The notes: a model not told the origin generated them from the sequence alone. Positions 23,401 to 36,754 are shown, numbered from the stretch's first letter. The stretch is 64,000 bases of DNA from Gnetum montanum (GCA_015680685.1 MNCI01025442.1:62439-126438), one strand, 5' to 3'. Made by a program: numbers and translations.

Positions 23401-23514
23401 TTTTCTACCTAGCCTCCACACCACCAACAAACACCCAGTGGCTAGGGCATGAATGGTTACTAATGTTTCATACATGCATGGATCCCAATTATCCACTTAT
23501 TAATCCTTGTCACA

Positions 23515-25643
23515 GTCAAATGTTTAGTTTTGGGAGTTACCCCCCATTCTAGTCTTTAGGACTCTTAAGTGTTTTTCATCTTCTTGTTTTACAACTTTTT
23601 GTTTTACACATTCTTTATTTTACATCTTATTTTTATGTTATTAATCTTTTCTAATTTTTTTACACCATCATTAGTATATTTGCTATTTATTGAATATTTT
23701 ACATCTTCTTATATATATTCTTTAATTTTGGTGTGATTTTTTAACTTTTTTTTAATAAGTGCCAAGTACAGTGGTAATGTGTTGATTGATAGTGGTATGT
23801 ACTATTTCTATTATTTGATTGTTGGTGCTTGGATTCTGGCTTTAAAATTTTTTTTACGGATGATTAGGACATGGTTTCTTTTTTATGCAATAGGCAGTGA
23901 GTCCATGACATCCACCCACCCACAAACTCTATGGTTTTCCTTGTTTTGGAAATGTGCAATCCATTTTTTATTAATAAAACTTTAACAAATTTGTGACTTT
24001 GGTAGTTTCCAAACTTTGAAAGAATTCAAAGGTTTGAACAAGGTGTGGCTTCAAGGGGATTTCGTATTCTTTGTGCCTTTTTGTTTGCCTAGGTGCATTT
24101 GTGTTTTCATGAATTTCTTACCATTCCATGTCCACCAATACAAGGAAGTTGAATAAGTCCTTACATGGTGTGGTTTTCATCATCAAAAAAAAAAAAAGAC
24201 TCAAAACACACCCCTTGGACAAAATAAATGCATGTGTCCTTGCATGGTGTGATTCCCATAAAAAAATAATGAGAATTCAAAGCATACCCCTTGGACAAAA
24301 TAAATGCATGTGTTCTTGCATGGTGTGGTTTTCATAAAAAAAATGATAAGGATTTAAAGCACCCCTTGGACAAAATAAATGCATGTGTCTTTGCATGGTG
24401 TGGTTTCCATAAAAAATGATGGGAATTCAAAGCACACCCCTTAGAAAAAATAAACAAGCTACAAACACTAGTTATGGGACTCATCCCCTCTAACTAAGGC
24501 CCTTTCTCACTTTCTACTTCTCTAATAAGGAATGGTGGTTGTTTTGTGGGAGCACTCTTGTGTCTTAGGGGATGAACTAGTCTAAGAATGTCAATGCGAA
24601 GTCACTGAATGTGGTTAGTTTTGGTCTAGACTAAAGATGGATCCTATCAAGTCATTTAACTACAAAATCCACAAGAGATTTCATGTGGCCTTAATTAGGA
24701 ACTCCATTTCACACATTCTCCCATCCATCTATGCTTTCTGTGTCTCACCTCACTATTGATTTCATGTTCTTGTTTGATGTCCTAGTTTGATGTGTCAGAA
24801 TTCTTAGGTAGTTTCTTTTGAGTTTTTGTACTTAACCTTCCATAACCATTAATCATCCACGGAGCCCATAGACTCTTTGGTTTGAAGTCATGAAAGGGCA
24901 TAAAAGACCTGTGTCTGCTTTGGGAAGGACCCACTTGCATATCTTTTGGTTGGGTTAGTTAACTTCTTTACCCTTAGATACTCTTACAAAAAAATTCTTT
25001 TTGTTTATCCCATCAATGACATCCAATTGTGCACATCTTCACAGTAGTTTTCAATGAACCTTCCTTTTTGTTGTTATGAATTCTTACACCCTCTTCAAAT
25101 ATTTCCTTATGTTAAAATTTTTTAAATTTAATGGACTATTTATCTATTTTACCCTATTTGTCAGCCTTCCCACTAACACTACTCAAGGAACCAATCAACC
25201 ACAATCACAACCTAGCTAAGTGTAACCACTAATGAGACAAGGAATTTAATAGTTATGTGTTACACATTGCATACTAATTTATCATTCTGTTGTGATTGTA
25301 GTGGGAAGCATGCACTAGAAGTAGGACTATCTTCACCAAGGATGATGTAGTAGTACCATACAATGGAGACCATTTATGATCATTGGATCTCTTTTCTCTC
25401 ATTCTTCAGTTGCTAAGAGGTGTTGGATGTTAGTGTTATCTAGGGTGTTTACTTCTCTTATCATGAACACCCAATTTTATAAAAGTTGTAATTCCATATA
25501 CATGGGCACTCAAAGTCTATCTATTCCATCTGAGTTAGTTGTATGTCAGTCAATAATCCCATACCTACCCAATATATTTTTGTAAGAAACTTGTTCCTCC
25601 TCTTCTACACTCAAGGATGAGTTTTCATTTAGTCATGGTGGTA
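23515..25643 (+). other. E2 3' non-coding leader
   Basis: No coding sequence. It is collinear with the E1 leader (3890-5840), including the TTTTACAC block, the CTATGGTTTTCCTTGTTTTGG block (from 23931), a splice-acceptor-like GTTGTGATTGTAG (near 25288-25302), and the 3' end CATGGTGGTA (25634-25643) just before the LTR. As in E1, the extra ORF and its U3-like box are missing. Confidence 0.65.
24161..24450 (+). repeat. ~75-79 bp tandem repeat, about four units, in E2 leader
   Basis: Units begin near 24161, 24240, 24316 and 24391 with TTxCATGGTGTGxTTxxCAT, an A-run, and CCCCTTGGACAAAATAAATG. E1 (4551), E3 (35357) and E4 have a single copy, so this is an amplification private to E2. Confidence 0.85.
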
Positions 25644-26587
25644 TGATGAAACACATTTTGTAGTCGTGGTGATGTCAAGTATCTAATGTCGAGGTTGTGA
25701 CATTAGGTACATGACATCAGTATGATGAAACATGTTTTGCTATCGTTGCGATGTTGGGGCTATGATGTTGGGTATGCGAACTTGAGGTCTTGATGCGACA
25801 TCAGATATCCGACATCAGGGGGTATACTCTAGCCTATAAATATAGTGCTCAGACTCATAATTTCCATATAGTTTTTTCAGTCAAAGTAGTGGAGCTCTTG
25901 CAATTTGTTTTCTCTAGAGTTAGAATATTTTTTGAATGCTTGCAGTGTGATGTTTGTAATCATACAATACCTATGTTCGAGTGTGATGTACTTGGACATG
26001 TTACATGATTGGCAATAAAGATCGAGATTACTCCCATCATTATAGCATCCACTTAGATTATTATTACTTGTAATTATTAATTATTTACTACTTTCCTTAG
26101 TTAAATGTTTCCATTTATTACTATTTACTATTCTTGTTATTAAGCAAAATGCATACACCTTAATCATGAACATTTAAGTGTAGATACTTGGTAATCCAGA
26201 AGTGTATCATTCGGCACAACCATTGACATACACTTAGCAATCCTAGAAGTAGCCTCATGAAGTTCAAGACGTGTACGGATGATTAAGTGTAGATACTCAT
26301 TTCCATAGGCTAGTTTAGATCTTGTTTTTCATTATTCATTAGTTTAATTAATTTATCTCTTTTTCATCATCAGGAGTAGCATAGAATTAGATAACATCGT
26401 ATGCCTCACATTGGACTAAATCATACATGACAAAGCTACCACTAGTCCAAGTGGGAAGACAACGAACTGTGATCAAAGCATAGTGATCTAGATGCCACAA
26501 CTAGTCCTATCCACAAAATTTGATCGAATTGTGCGTGAATGCTTGTGATTCATATGGTTGAGCATAAGGGTACCTTGCCGCTCATCA
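25644..26587 (+). repeat. E2 3' LTR
   Basis: 944 bp, TGATGAAACACATTTTG... to ...GCCGCTCATCA. The TATA box TATAAATA is at 25835-25842 and an AATAAAG signal near 26014. U3 has the same iterated GATGT/GACATC modules as the 5' copy, with one more partial unit. Substantial divergence from the 5' LTR shows an old insertion. Confidence 0.87.
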
Positions 26588-27453
26588 ACTTCCTATGTGT
26601 GTCATTCCTTAACATCTTCATCAAGTATTACACTTTTATCTATCATAAACTCCCCTATAATAGATCCACAACTACTTGCATTACTTAGCAACATGATGCT
26701 CTATCTTTAAAGCAACAATGAAAAAATAGTAAAAGTGCTTAGCCTGTAAGAAAATTCTCTTATTTCCTTGGACAAGGCCTTAAGCGATCCTATATGCTTT
26801 ACAATTCCTTTGCTAATCCTACCTAAGGGAGTTTCATTTCTTGCCTTCATTAAGTAGAATGGTGAAATGGAAGACCCCCATGAATCATGTTGTCACATTC
26901 AGAAATGAATGCATGCTTCTGGCTCCTTACCAATACATTGTACTGAGATGTTTCTTGAACTCTCTTTCTAGAAGAGATTTGGAATGATAGAGGTCAGTAG
27001 CACATGGATCTATCATCTCTCTGAAGCAATTGCTTATAGCCTTTATTAAACACTTCAAGTTCAATGTGCCTCAAAGCATAAGCCTGATGTATTTCATTGG
27101 CATCAACAAGCTTCAAATGACTACAACGATAAAATTATCTATTGTCGAACAAAAAAATCAATGAAACTTCCTTATCATTTAGAGGAATGTCGTTTTCAAG
27201 ACATATTTGAAGATACAGTGATTGATTACATTCAAAAAAGGATGGTTTATCCTAAGCCTTACTTTATGAATGATGTTTTCCTAGTCGTGATATGCATTGA
27301 AGAAGTAGCTATTCAACACAATGACCAAGAATTCATGATAATCCATAACAAGGTTGACAAGGTTGTCAAACAAAAGTAGGAATAACCAACTTATGTAGGT
27401 ATTTCTTCTTTCTCTAAGGGACAAAACAATGCTTTCTCAACTACTTTCTCTTT
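26588..27453 (+). pseudogene. Probable retroelement gag-like remnant between E2 and E3
   Basis: Frame pieces between about 26900 and 27380 read like part of a gag core: ETFLLTIVKPLIN-type hydrophobic helices, then a clear open piece 27161-27379 (MKLPYHLEECRFQDIFEDTV, then IDYIQKRMVYPK). The pattern HxLEExxxxDIFxDxV...IQKxMxYPKP resembles the capsid end of Tat-type gags. There is no start, no zinc knuckle, and no LTR of its own. Family assignment is tentative. Confidence 0.4.
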
Positions 27454-28335
27454 TGATAAGTTGTGATTGTTGGAATGCATTGACAAAATGTCATTGATGC
27501 AACCTCATCAATGGGATCTTGTCGACGTGATCCTATTGACATGGGATTTGACCCATTGACGTGTACCCATTAACAGGGTCCCCTATTTTCACCTATAAAT
27601 GTGCACCTACCCACTACATTTATGGTAATCTTTTCATAGTTGTAGCAAAGCTATCGTAGTTTTTCCTTCCAACAATTAGAATATTTCTAGAGTGCCCATA
27701 GTAGAACTCAAAGAGTGTATAGATCTTTTTTTGAGCACTGTTGTACCTAAGCACTACAGTGTGAATGACAATAAAGATGATCTTTTTTGATAAAACCTTA
27801 CAGCACTTGGAATAGATTAATTGTTTCCTAATGCGTTTAATATTCATGCAATTTACTTTAATGTTTCTATGTAATTAATTAATATCGATTAGATAGCAAA
27901 CATAAGTATGATCACTTCAAGCATACATTTAATGCTTGGTAATCCTAGTAACGCTTAATGCTTGGTAACCTAGTGGCACTATAACATGTTCAAGATATGT
28001 ATAGAAAGTGGGAATGGATGCTTATGTTAGAATTAGTTAAGTGTTTGTTAGTTATTATTTTAATTAGATTAATTAATCATTAAATTTACTTTATTCTTAT
28101 TCTTAGGTGACTTAAAACATAAAAGATAAAATGATAAAAATCATATGCCTCAATTACACTTAACCATACACTTGTACTTCACAAGTAGATCTAGGAAGAC
28201 AACAATTGCAATGGTTAGATTCACCTCCTAGAACAAGTGTGCTTAGAAAACTAAAGTCTTCGAAATTCGATTGGATCACTTAGTGGATGCTAGTGATTCA
28301 TATGGTTGGGTGTAGAGTATGCTCGTCACTCATCA
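27454..28335 (+). repeat. E3 5' LTR
   Basis: 882 bp. It begins TGATAAGTTGTG (the start is inferred by likeness to TGATGAG) and ends CACTCATCA. TATAAAT is at 27594-27600 and an AATAAAG signal near 27770. U3 carries GCAACCTCATCAATGGGATC and GTCGACGTGATCC words, variants of which recur inside the element before the aORF (36272-36297). Confidence 0.78.
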
Positions 28336-28336
28336 T

Positions 28337-28354
28337 TGGCATCGTTCCTGGGGA
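28337..28354 (+). other. E3 primer-binding site (tRNA-Asp type)
   Basis: TGGCATCGTTCCTGGGGA matches the tRNA-Asp 3' complement TGGCGCCGTTGCCGGGGA at 14 of 18 positions, two bases after the LTR end. tRNA-Asp priming is usual for Athila and Tat lineages. Confidence 0.75.
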
Positions 28355-28488
28355 CTTTAGTTAACTACGTGTGCTATTTAGAACTTAGTAAAATCATTCA
28401 ACATCATTGGAATGAACCTTCAAGTCGTAATCATTAAAAATAATAATAATAATTGTAAAAGCACACTGGTATTTTATTTCTATCTAAA

Positions 28489-31020
28489 ATGTCTTCTTCT
28501 CATAGGGATGATTCTTCATCGAAGTTTAAGCATACATCCAATCAAAATAATGAACGATAAAATCATCCAACACCCCAATAATTCAGAGTGATATATATTC
28601 ATCTTGATGAGTATGTACCTGAATTCACCTTTGTCCTACATCAAGATGACTAGATGCAATGGTGGGACATGGAGGGCAACATTGTGTTGCCACTTGATTA
28701 ATTAATTCCTGCGATGCTACACCAAACTCTTATGAGGTTGGGAATCTAGGGGCTTCACGTTGAATACATTATGCTAGACCATGATTTTAGGGATTATCAT
28801 CTCATTGAGGCATAACACAAAAGAGATCAGCAACAAGAGAGGCTCTATGAAGCTTCAAAGGGGAAATAGTTCAATAACCCTTATTCTTGCTAGGCCAAAA
28901 AGATAGTGAGGATTTCTTCTCTGGGGGTTCTCACTTCATTGATTCTCCTTCCCTTGGTTTTCATGCAAGGGGCTTGAACCAAAAATTACAATCCACTGTA
29001 AACAATCCTAGTTTAGGCAAGGAAGGATTTCATGATCATGGGGGATCCAAAGATGGGAGTCATGGTAGGAATAAGGACAAGCATCATGATGATGATCATG
29101 GCCATGACCATCGAAGAGAAGGTGGAAGGCACCGTGATGGTGCTAGTCCTCCTTCCTCTTCATCTTTATCATCCTCTTTTATTTTTCCCTCTAACTTTGA
29201 CCAAATCTATAGAGGATGTGATTATGATAGAGGTAACTCGTAGGACAAAAATGATCGTAGGATCCACCAGACTAATCAAGATCAGGGATGTGGGCAATCA
29301 AGGAAGGCCCACCACCACAAAAGAAGGGACAACAAAGGGCATCACAGGCATCATATCATGGAGGCCATGACTATGATGAGCCTTTGTTTGTAACTTGAAA
29401 TATGTTGAACATTGTAGAGGTAGTGAGAATTATAATAAGGCATGTGAAAGATAGTAGAATCAAGTGGTTGGATATGAACAATATCCTCAAGTTTGAAATG
29501 GGATATAATTTAGATTTACAAAATCATGTTCAATACTTTCATGATGTTTGTGCCTTACAGAACGTGGAGAACGAATGGTAGAAATTAAAGTTATTTCCAA
29601 GGAAATTTATCAAAGAAGCTGAAATTTGGTATTAGTCCTTAGAGCTGGAATTAATTTGTAAATGAAGTATGATTCTTGAACTCTTTAATGAAAAGTATGA
29701 AATGTACTCTTGAGTATCCAACTTGAGAAAGTAGATCCAAGGTTGGAAACAAGGAACACATGAACCCTTGGATGTAGCCATGGGTAGGTACTATTCTCTT
29801 TTGCACTGATCTCTTAGCCATGATTATTCTCAAGGGGAGTAGCTTCGCCATATCATAGATGGGCTCTGTAGAAAAACATAGAGGGCTCTTGGGGTCTATG
29901 CCCAAGGGAGACTTTCAGAATTAAGGGTCCATCAGATTCAAAGGCTGATTGAGCAAGTTGCCAAATAAAAAGGAGAGTTCAGAAAAAGAGAAAGTGCTGA
30001 GGAATACAATCGAGACCCTTCCATTAGAAAAAGTGAAGTCTGGTTCTATGACAATGAGAAGGAGGCACTACTTGATGAGGTTGTGCAACAGAAAACCTTG
30101 CCAATTTAGAAGTCTATTTTTGAAATTTTGGCCAAGGTAGACAAAATGTGGAAATATTTAAATGAAAATTTCAAAACCACTCTAAAAATTACAGAGGAAT
30201 CCAAAGAAAAAAGTGATGATTGTGACCACAAGAGAAGGAAGGTAGCTAAGCATGCCCACCAAAGGGATAAGGGCAAGGCTACTACAATAGAGGAGGTTGT
30301 GGAGTTAAAAATAGATGATGATGATGTGTGTGACATTTGCCAATATGCACATCCTAAGGAATGTTATTCCATTGTGTCACACTTGCAGGAAGTTGGGGTC
30401 TATGCTCTAAATCCTAAATTGATGAAAAGGTAAGCACCCATAAGGTTGCCTTATCCTCAAGGCAACGCTAGGCAATTCCACCAGCAACAAGCCTACTATC
30501 CAAGTGGAACTCCACCACAACCTTATGAGTACTACCATTAGTGGTAGCATCCACAGTCATGGAAGATGCCACCATCCAAGTAGTAGTACCCTTACTGATA
30601 GCTTGATCCATATGGGTACTATATTCAACAACCCATTTCTGCATGTGACTCTTCTAGTCACGCTTCATTCTAGCATCACGAATACCCGCCTAAGTACTAT
30701 AGAGTCCAATCTCCAAGGGGGAAATTCCCATTTCCTCACTATGATCCTCATCCTTCTGCACATGTTCCTCCATCCTAAACTCAATTACCACATGCCCTAT
30801 CAATGCAAGATGATATTCTATCCTAGTCGTAGTAACATAATGCCACTAGGGTTGTTAACTTACACCTACCTCCTTAGTTGAGTAATTCAGAAACCAAATC
30901 TTGAAAAAGATCATTCTTCCAAAGAAACAATCCTACAAAACGCTCATAGACATATGCAACTAATAGTCCTTCTTCTTCCACATTCTCTACATCTACGTCA
31001 TTCGAGTCCCCTTGAAACCA
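28489..31020 (+). pseudogene. E3 gag
   Basis: The start codon is at 28489 (MSSSHRDDSSSKF). It has an N-terminal segment with VPEFTFVLHQDD, a His/Asp/Gly-rich linker (about 29020-29130), then the capsid core (RIKWLDMNNILKFEMGYNLD, HIIDGLCRKT). A coiled-coil segment (30128-30230) precedes the knuckle-like CDICQYAHPKEC (from 30331, a CCHC variant with a shortened last spacing). The Pro/Tyr/Gln-rich tail passes into protease. Several TAG stops and frame shifts. Collinear with E2 and E4 gag. Confidence 0.8.
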
Positions 31021-31039
31021 AACACCTCCCAAAGTTCAT

Positions 31040-32060
31040 ATCATCATGTTGACTTATGTGGCAACTGATTGGATAAAGGTTGACCACCTTTCCAAGAAAA
31101 GATTTGATCCTGGAAGCTCCCTTATTTACTTGCAAATTACTAGGAATGAGCCTTGCAAGGTTGTTTTGGACTTATGTTCTTGTGTAAATATGATTTCTCA
31201 AGAGATGTACAAAGCCTTAATCCTGCCTTCACTCAAGAAGAGAAACATCTATCTTGAGTTAGTAGACTAGTAAATCATTATTCCTTTGGGACTTGTGGGG
31301 GACATTATGACCACCATTTGTGGGTGGTCCTATTTTTCTAACTTTTGGATGATCCATGTTAATAACTACAAGGGAGACTTTATAATCATCATAGGAAGGG
31401 CTTGGCTAAGCACCATTAATGCACGGTTGGGAATCAAAGATGTTTCCTTAGAGATTTCCAAGGAAAATGCATTTGAAAAGATATAAAAGAAGAGAGTTCT
31501 ATGCATCATGTAGAGTGATACATGGTGCAATTGTGTGCAAACACTATGGTCTATAAAAAGTACATCCATCACAACATGCAAACAATGTGCAGATGAGACA
31601 AAAATTCAAAGGTAATTGTATGCATCAACCACAAAATGGAAGGGAACCTAGTGGCTAATAGCTGATCTTGAAAGTAGCTCAACAATTTGCATAGAATCAA
31701 CTAAGAGCTTAATGAGTGTGTATGTTGAAGGCATGGATGAATTGGAGCAACTCCATCACCAACTCTTCGATCAACTTGATGACACTTATTAGTAAGAGTT
31801 AGAAATCCTTAAAAGTTTCAAACAAGAACCCTTAAAGTTAAAAACTCTACTTGCTAGCATGGAATATGCCTTTTTGAACAATGAAAATTTAGTGATAATT
31901 AATGTCAATCTTGATCTTGAACAAAAAAGAAAAAAAAGCTATTGAAAGTGGTCAACAAATGGTCAACAGCCTTTGCTTTGTCATATCCTGAACTCACTAG
32001 GATTGATCCTAGAATATGCTACCACTGCATCTATATAGATCCTTCCATAAAGCCAAAGAG
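31040..32060 (+). pseudogene. E3 aspartic protease and linker
   Basis: The retropepsin region is open from 31046 to 31268 and again to 31486. The active-site area reads VVLDLCSCVNMIS, where family members have D-x-G-S; the Gly is Cys, so the catalytic loop is altered. FIIIIGRAWLSTINA is the flap-distal LGRxWL-type block. The linker to RT (31500-32060) is rich in Glu and Leu and carries several stops. Confidence 0.75.
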
Positions 32061-33330
32061 GCAGCTACAATGATGGTTGAACTGAAAATTGAAGTAGATC
32101 ATCAAGGGGGAGATTAAATAACTCCTTAAGGTAAGGTTCATCTATCCCATTGCAGATAGTGAGTGGGTTAGCCCACTTGTGATCGTGCCAACAAAAGGTG
32201 ACAAGTGGAGGATCTATATTGACTTTAGGTTGTTGAACATGATAACATGCAAAGATCATTTTCCATTGCCATTTGTGGATCAAGTGTTGGACACTATCTT
32301 TGGGCATTGCTACTATAGCTTTCTGGATGGTTATAGTGGCTATAACCAAATTTGGATTGTGCCATAGGATTAGGACAAAACAACATTCACAAGTCCTTAG
32401 GGGACATTTGCATATAGAAATATGTCATTTGGTATGTGCAATGCCCCTACAACCTTTCAATGCCTTGTTCGTAACATTTTTCAACAATAGATTTGGTAGT
32501 GGGGTGGAAGTTTTTATGGATAAATTTTCCATCTACAAGGCTACATTTGAGCAAGCTTGAGATTGCCTTGAGCAAGTGCTGAAAATGTGTGTGGAGACAA
32601 ATCTTTAGGTCAATTAGCAAAAGAGCCATCTGATGGTTTAGAAATGCATTGTTTTGGGGCATATAATATTACAAGCAAGGATTGAGGTAGACCCTGAGAA
32701 AATAAGGTTCCAAGGAATAACTCTTTAATCGGAAACTATCAAAGATGTTTGGTCATTCCTTGGTTACACTGGCTACTACTTGCAATTCACAGAGAATTTC
32801 TCTAAGATTGCTAAACCATTGGTGGAGCTAACAAAGAAGGATGCTCCATTCATCTAGACTAAGGAATGTGAAAAGGCATTCTAGCAACTCAAGTAGAAGC
32901 TTGTAGAAACTCCAGTTCTATGAGCACTTGATTGGTCTAGACCATTCCACATCATGATTTATGCATCAAATTATGCCTTGGGAGCCATGCTCATGTTGTT
33001 GGATGATTAGAAACATCCTTACTACATCCACTACACAAACCAAAGCATTATGGTTGCACAACTAAACTACACTAGAACAGAGAAATAACTAATGGAAGTT
33101 GTGTATGCCTTAGAGAAATTTAGGCACTATGTTATTGGGTACAAGGTTTGTGCACACAAACCATAGTGTAATTTTTTTTTTAATGAACAAATCGACAATG
33201 AGCCCTTTTGTCATATAATGGCTTGTGATTTTGTAGAAATTTGATCTCACGATGATGGATCAAAAGGGAACTAAGAATGTGATTATTGATCACTTGTCTT
33301 GGTTGTGATGGGACAACAAAGAGAAGGACA
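32060..33330 (+). pseudogene. E3 reverse transcriptase-RNase H
   Basis: The order is PLVIVPTKGDKWRIYIDFR (32170-32230), DHFPLPFVDQVLDT, FLDGYSGYNQIWIV, FNNRFGSGVEVFMDKFS (the YxDD-equivalent box is FMDKF, so the second catalytic Asp is lost), FLGYTGYYLQFTENFSKI, then the RNase H-like block SNYALGAM...AQLNYTRTEK. Stops are dispersed. The same Athila-type wording as E1 and E4 supports common descent. Confidence 0.82.
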
Positions 33331-33579
33331 TCTCATTTTTTGATTAATTTTCTGCTAAACTCCTCTTTGCCAGGGATATAAATGAACAAGTGCCCCATGA
33401 GCCTAATGGGTATGATGGCATTCTCACCTATCTTCTCACTTAGGAGATGCCACAAGAGTTTGACCATAAGAAGAAATAATAATTTCTTCACTAGGTGAAA
33501 TTATTTATGGAGATTAACAAATACCTTTAAAAGGTATGCACCGATGACCTAGTTCGTTGGTATGTCCCTAATGCTAATT

Positions 33580-34640
33580 AGCTACATGTTATCCAAGACA
33601 CTCATGAGGGTCCTTGTGGGGGCCACTATGTTGAAAGAAACATGACCATTAAGATCCTAATGGTAGGGTATTATTGGCCAACACTCTTTAGGGACACTTA
33701 CTAATTCATTTGCTTTTGTGAACACTACCAACATGATGGTGGGATGACCACTTGAATGGAGGGACCTCAACAGTGGATCGAACCACTGGAACCATTTAAC
33801 ATTTGGGGAATAGACTTCATGGATCCCATTACATCCATGTCAAATGAAAAGGCCTACATCATAGTTGCTATTAACTATTATATGAAATGGGCAGAAGCAG
33901 CAGCTGTCATTGACTATACATCTTCTATATCTACTCAATTTGTACAAAAAAATGTTATAAACAGGTTTGGGGTGCCATGTGCACTGATTTCTGATAATGG
34001 TACTCATTTTATAGGCATCACCTTTCAAAAACCTATGCAACACTTGGGGGTAGAACATAAATTAATAACACCTTACCATCCCCAAGCCAATGGTCAAGTT
34101 GAGGTTACAAATAGGAAGATCACTAAGATCTTAACTAGAATAATTAGCAAATATAAAAGATATTGTAGCACTAAAGTTAACGATGCCCTATGGGCCTACT
34201 GCTCAACATGGAAACTCCATATAGGCTTCTCTCCCTATGAGTTAGTGTACAAAAAACTTCCAACTCTTCCTATTCAATCCAAGCTTCATATACTTTCAAT
34301 AGCCTATGACCTTGACCTTGACCTTATTCTAGCATAGAAAGAGAGACTGATCAACCTTAACATGCTAGATGAGAATTTATTGGTGGCCCTATTTTTGAAT
34401 GAAGTGCATAAAGCATTCAACAAGTAACACCATGACCTTAAAATGAGAAAAGTAAAATTTCAACCTGGAGACAAAGTCATTTATTAGAACCCCACACATG
34501 TGCTAGAACAAACCAAGTTCCAAACATTGTGGGAAGGGCCTTACATCATTTATGAAACATTGGGATCATGTTGATCTACAAACCTAAGAGCCTAAACCAA
34601 AAACTACTAGTCAACACGCAACAAGTTAAGCCTTTCCATG
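33580..34640 (+). pseudogene. E3 integrase (catalytic core intact)
   Basis: The N-terminal HH-CC finger is damaged (HEGPCGGHY is kept; the second Cys of the CC pair is Tyr in CEHY). The core is open for 193 codons (33756-34337): GIDFMDP supplies the first Asp, ISDNGTHF the second, GQVEVTNR the Glu. Exactly 35 residues separate the second Asp from Glu, the D,D35E spacing. The C-terminal part continues in fragments to about 34640. The most intact pol domain in the window, but without a start and with a damaged finger. Confidence 0.85.
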
Positions 34641-36754
34641 AGCCCCAGAGAGCCAGTGCTAGCAACACCTCATTGGATGGATAACCATGCTCAATATTTC
34701 AAATCTTTTCCTTTCAACTTAGTTGTAGGGTAGATAGCCATCCATGTTAATAATATAAGTGGCTCCTTAGTTTTTACACTTTTTTGTTTTACACCTTTTT
34801 GTTTTTTGCACTTTTTATCTCTACACTTTGTTTTACATCCTATTTAGTATGTTTTATCTTTCTTACATATTTTCCAATTTCTTTTTATATTTTACTTTAT
34901 TTTGATGTGTTTTTCTTATGTTTCCTAATATTTTGCTTCATTTTCCTTTATTTTCAAGAAGAGATAACGATGCTATAGCTATTTGCTAATGGTCATTTCT
35001 ACTTAATGTCATTTAATTGCTAATGTCTAGATTCTATCTTAGAATTTTGATGATTGATAACTAAGACATGGGTTCTTTTTCATGGAATAGGTAGTGAGTC
35101 TATGTCATCCACCCATTCATAGAACCCTATGGTGTTCCTTGTTTTGGAAATATGAGGTCCCTCTCCATAATGAAACTTTAATGAACTTATGACCTTGGTA
35201 GTTTCCAAACTTGGGAAAGATTAAATGGATTGACAAGGGTGTGACTTCAAGTGGATTTGATGCTCTCTATGCTTGCCTACACTCTTGGGTGCATGAGTGT
35301 TTTCATGGATTTCTTACCATTCCATTGTTGACTAATAATAGGAAGTTAAAGTCTTTGCATGGTGTGGTTCCCATCCAAATATCCATAAAAACATAAAATT
35401 CAAAAAAAAGATAGGAATTCAAAGCACACCCCTTAGAAAAAATAATGAGCTATAAGCACTGGTTATGAAATTAGAAAGACATATTACCCATGCCTGAAGG
35501 TCCCTCTAACTAAGGCCCTTTTTCACTTATTGCTTCTCTTTTCTTCTCTTTTAGGAATGATGATTAATCTATGGGAGAATTCTTATGTCTTGAAGGAGTG
35601 GACTAGTCTTAGAGTATTGGTTTGAAGTCATTGAAAGTGATTGGTTTTGATCTAGACTAAGGATGGACTTTATCGAGTCCTTTAATCACAAAATCCATAA
35701 GGGACTTCATGTAACCATGATTTGGAACTCCATTCCATTCTCCTCATCATCCACTAATGTTGTTCGTTATTCACCTCACTATTAGTTTTTCATGGTTTTG
35801 TTCAATGTCTTAGTTTGATGTGTTAAAATTATTAGGTAGATTCTTTCGGGATTATTTTCTTAACTTTTCATAACCATTAATCAACTATGGGATCCATAAA
35901 ATGCTTGGTTTGAGGATATGTAAGGGCAAAAAGAGCATGATCCTACTATGGGGAGGACCCACTTACATTTCCCTTAGTTCAATTAGTTAGGTTCCTTATC
36001 CTTAGGCATTTTCACAATGAAATCATTTCGCATTCCCTATCGGTTGCATCCAAGTCTATGCTTCTTAATGGCATTTCTCCAACATAAAATTCATTTTCTA
36101 AGCTAAAACTCTAGTTTTTGTGAATAATTAATCCATCTTCAAGCATTTCATTATGTTCATGGCTTTTTTGACTCTTCAAGAACCCCAATTTCATGCTTAA
36201 ACTCTCTTTCTTTTGTGAATCCATGGGCTCCATTAACAAGACCCTATTTACAGAGACACTATGTAGATGAGACCTCGTCAATGAGAATCCATCGACGTAG
36301 CATAAAATGTCTATAAATATGCAACCTCACTTAGAAAATTTTCACAGTTGTCCTCAAATGAGAGGGGAGTTTTTGAAAATTTTAGGGCCCAAAACCTTCC
36401 AAGAGCCATAACTTCATAATTGTTTGTCCAATTAACCCTATTCTTTAGTTTTGCAACTATCAAAGGTAAGCTCTTTATTGTGGGGGCCACAAACCTTAGG
36501 TTTTTGATGGAAAATGTTTCAAAATTTTTCTAACTCCCATAAAGGTTTAACTAATAAACAAACATTAAAACATCAATTTGTGAAAGTTAAACCCTTCCAA
36601 CAAACCCTGGTGACCTTATAAAAGAAATAATATTAGAATATTCAATTCGCCATGGTCATAACTTAGCCAAAGTGTAACTGCCCAATGAGATAAGGTACTT
36701 AAATGCTGTAAGTTACACATCATATGCTAATCCTTGGTAATGTTATGACCACAT
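34640..36754 (+). other. E3 3' leader before aORF, with U3-like internal box
   Basis: Non-coding, collinear with the leaders of E1, E2 and E4. At 36240-36400 it contains a segment absent from E1 and E2: ACCTCGTCAATGAGA, ATCGACGTAG and then TATAAATAT (36312). These resemble, in order, the U3 and TATA of E3's own LTR (27502-27600). A following TTTTCACAGTTGT also resembles the LTR's early R region. The segment ends about 350 bp before the aORF start. It probably acted as an internal promoter for the aORF. Confidence 0.6.

Larger units (their letters stand above)
19961..26587 (+). mobile_element. E2: gag-only Athila-like LTR element (non-autonomous)
   Basis: A complete element with both LTRs (19961-20885 and 25644-26587), a tRNA-Asp-type primer-binding site, a decayed gag (21010 to about 23400) and a 2.1-kb 3' leader. 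Protease, RT, RNase H and integrase are absent: after the gag proline-rich tail the sequence passes near 23515 straight into the leader that lies after integrase in E1. Flanking 5-mers ATTCC (19956-19960) and ACTTC (26588-26592) are plausible target duplications diverged by C/T changes. It would have needed enzymes supplied in trans. Total 6627 bp. Confidence 0.85.
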
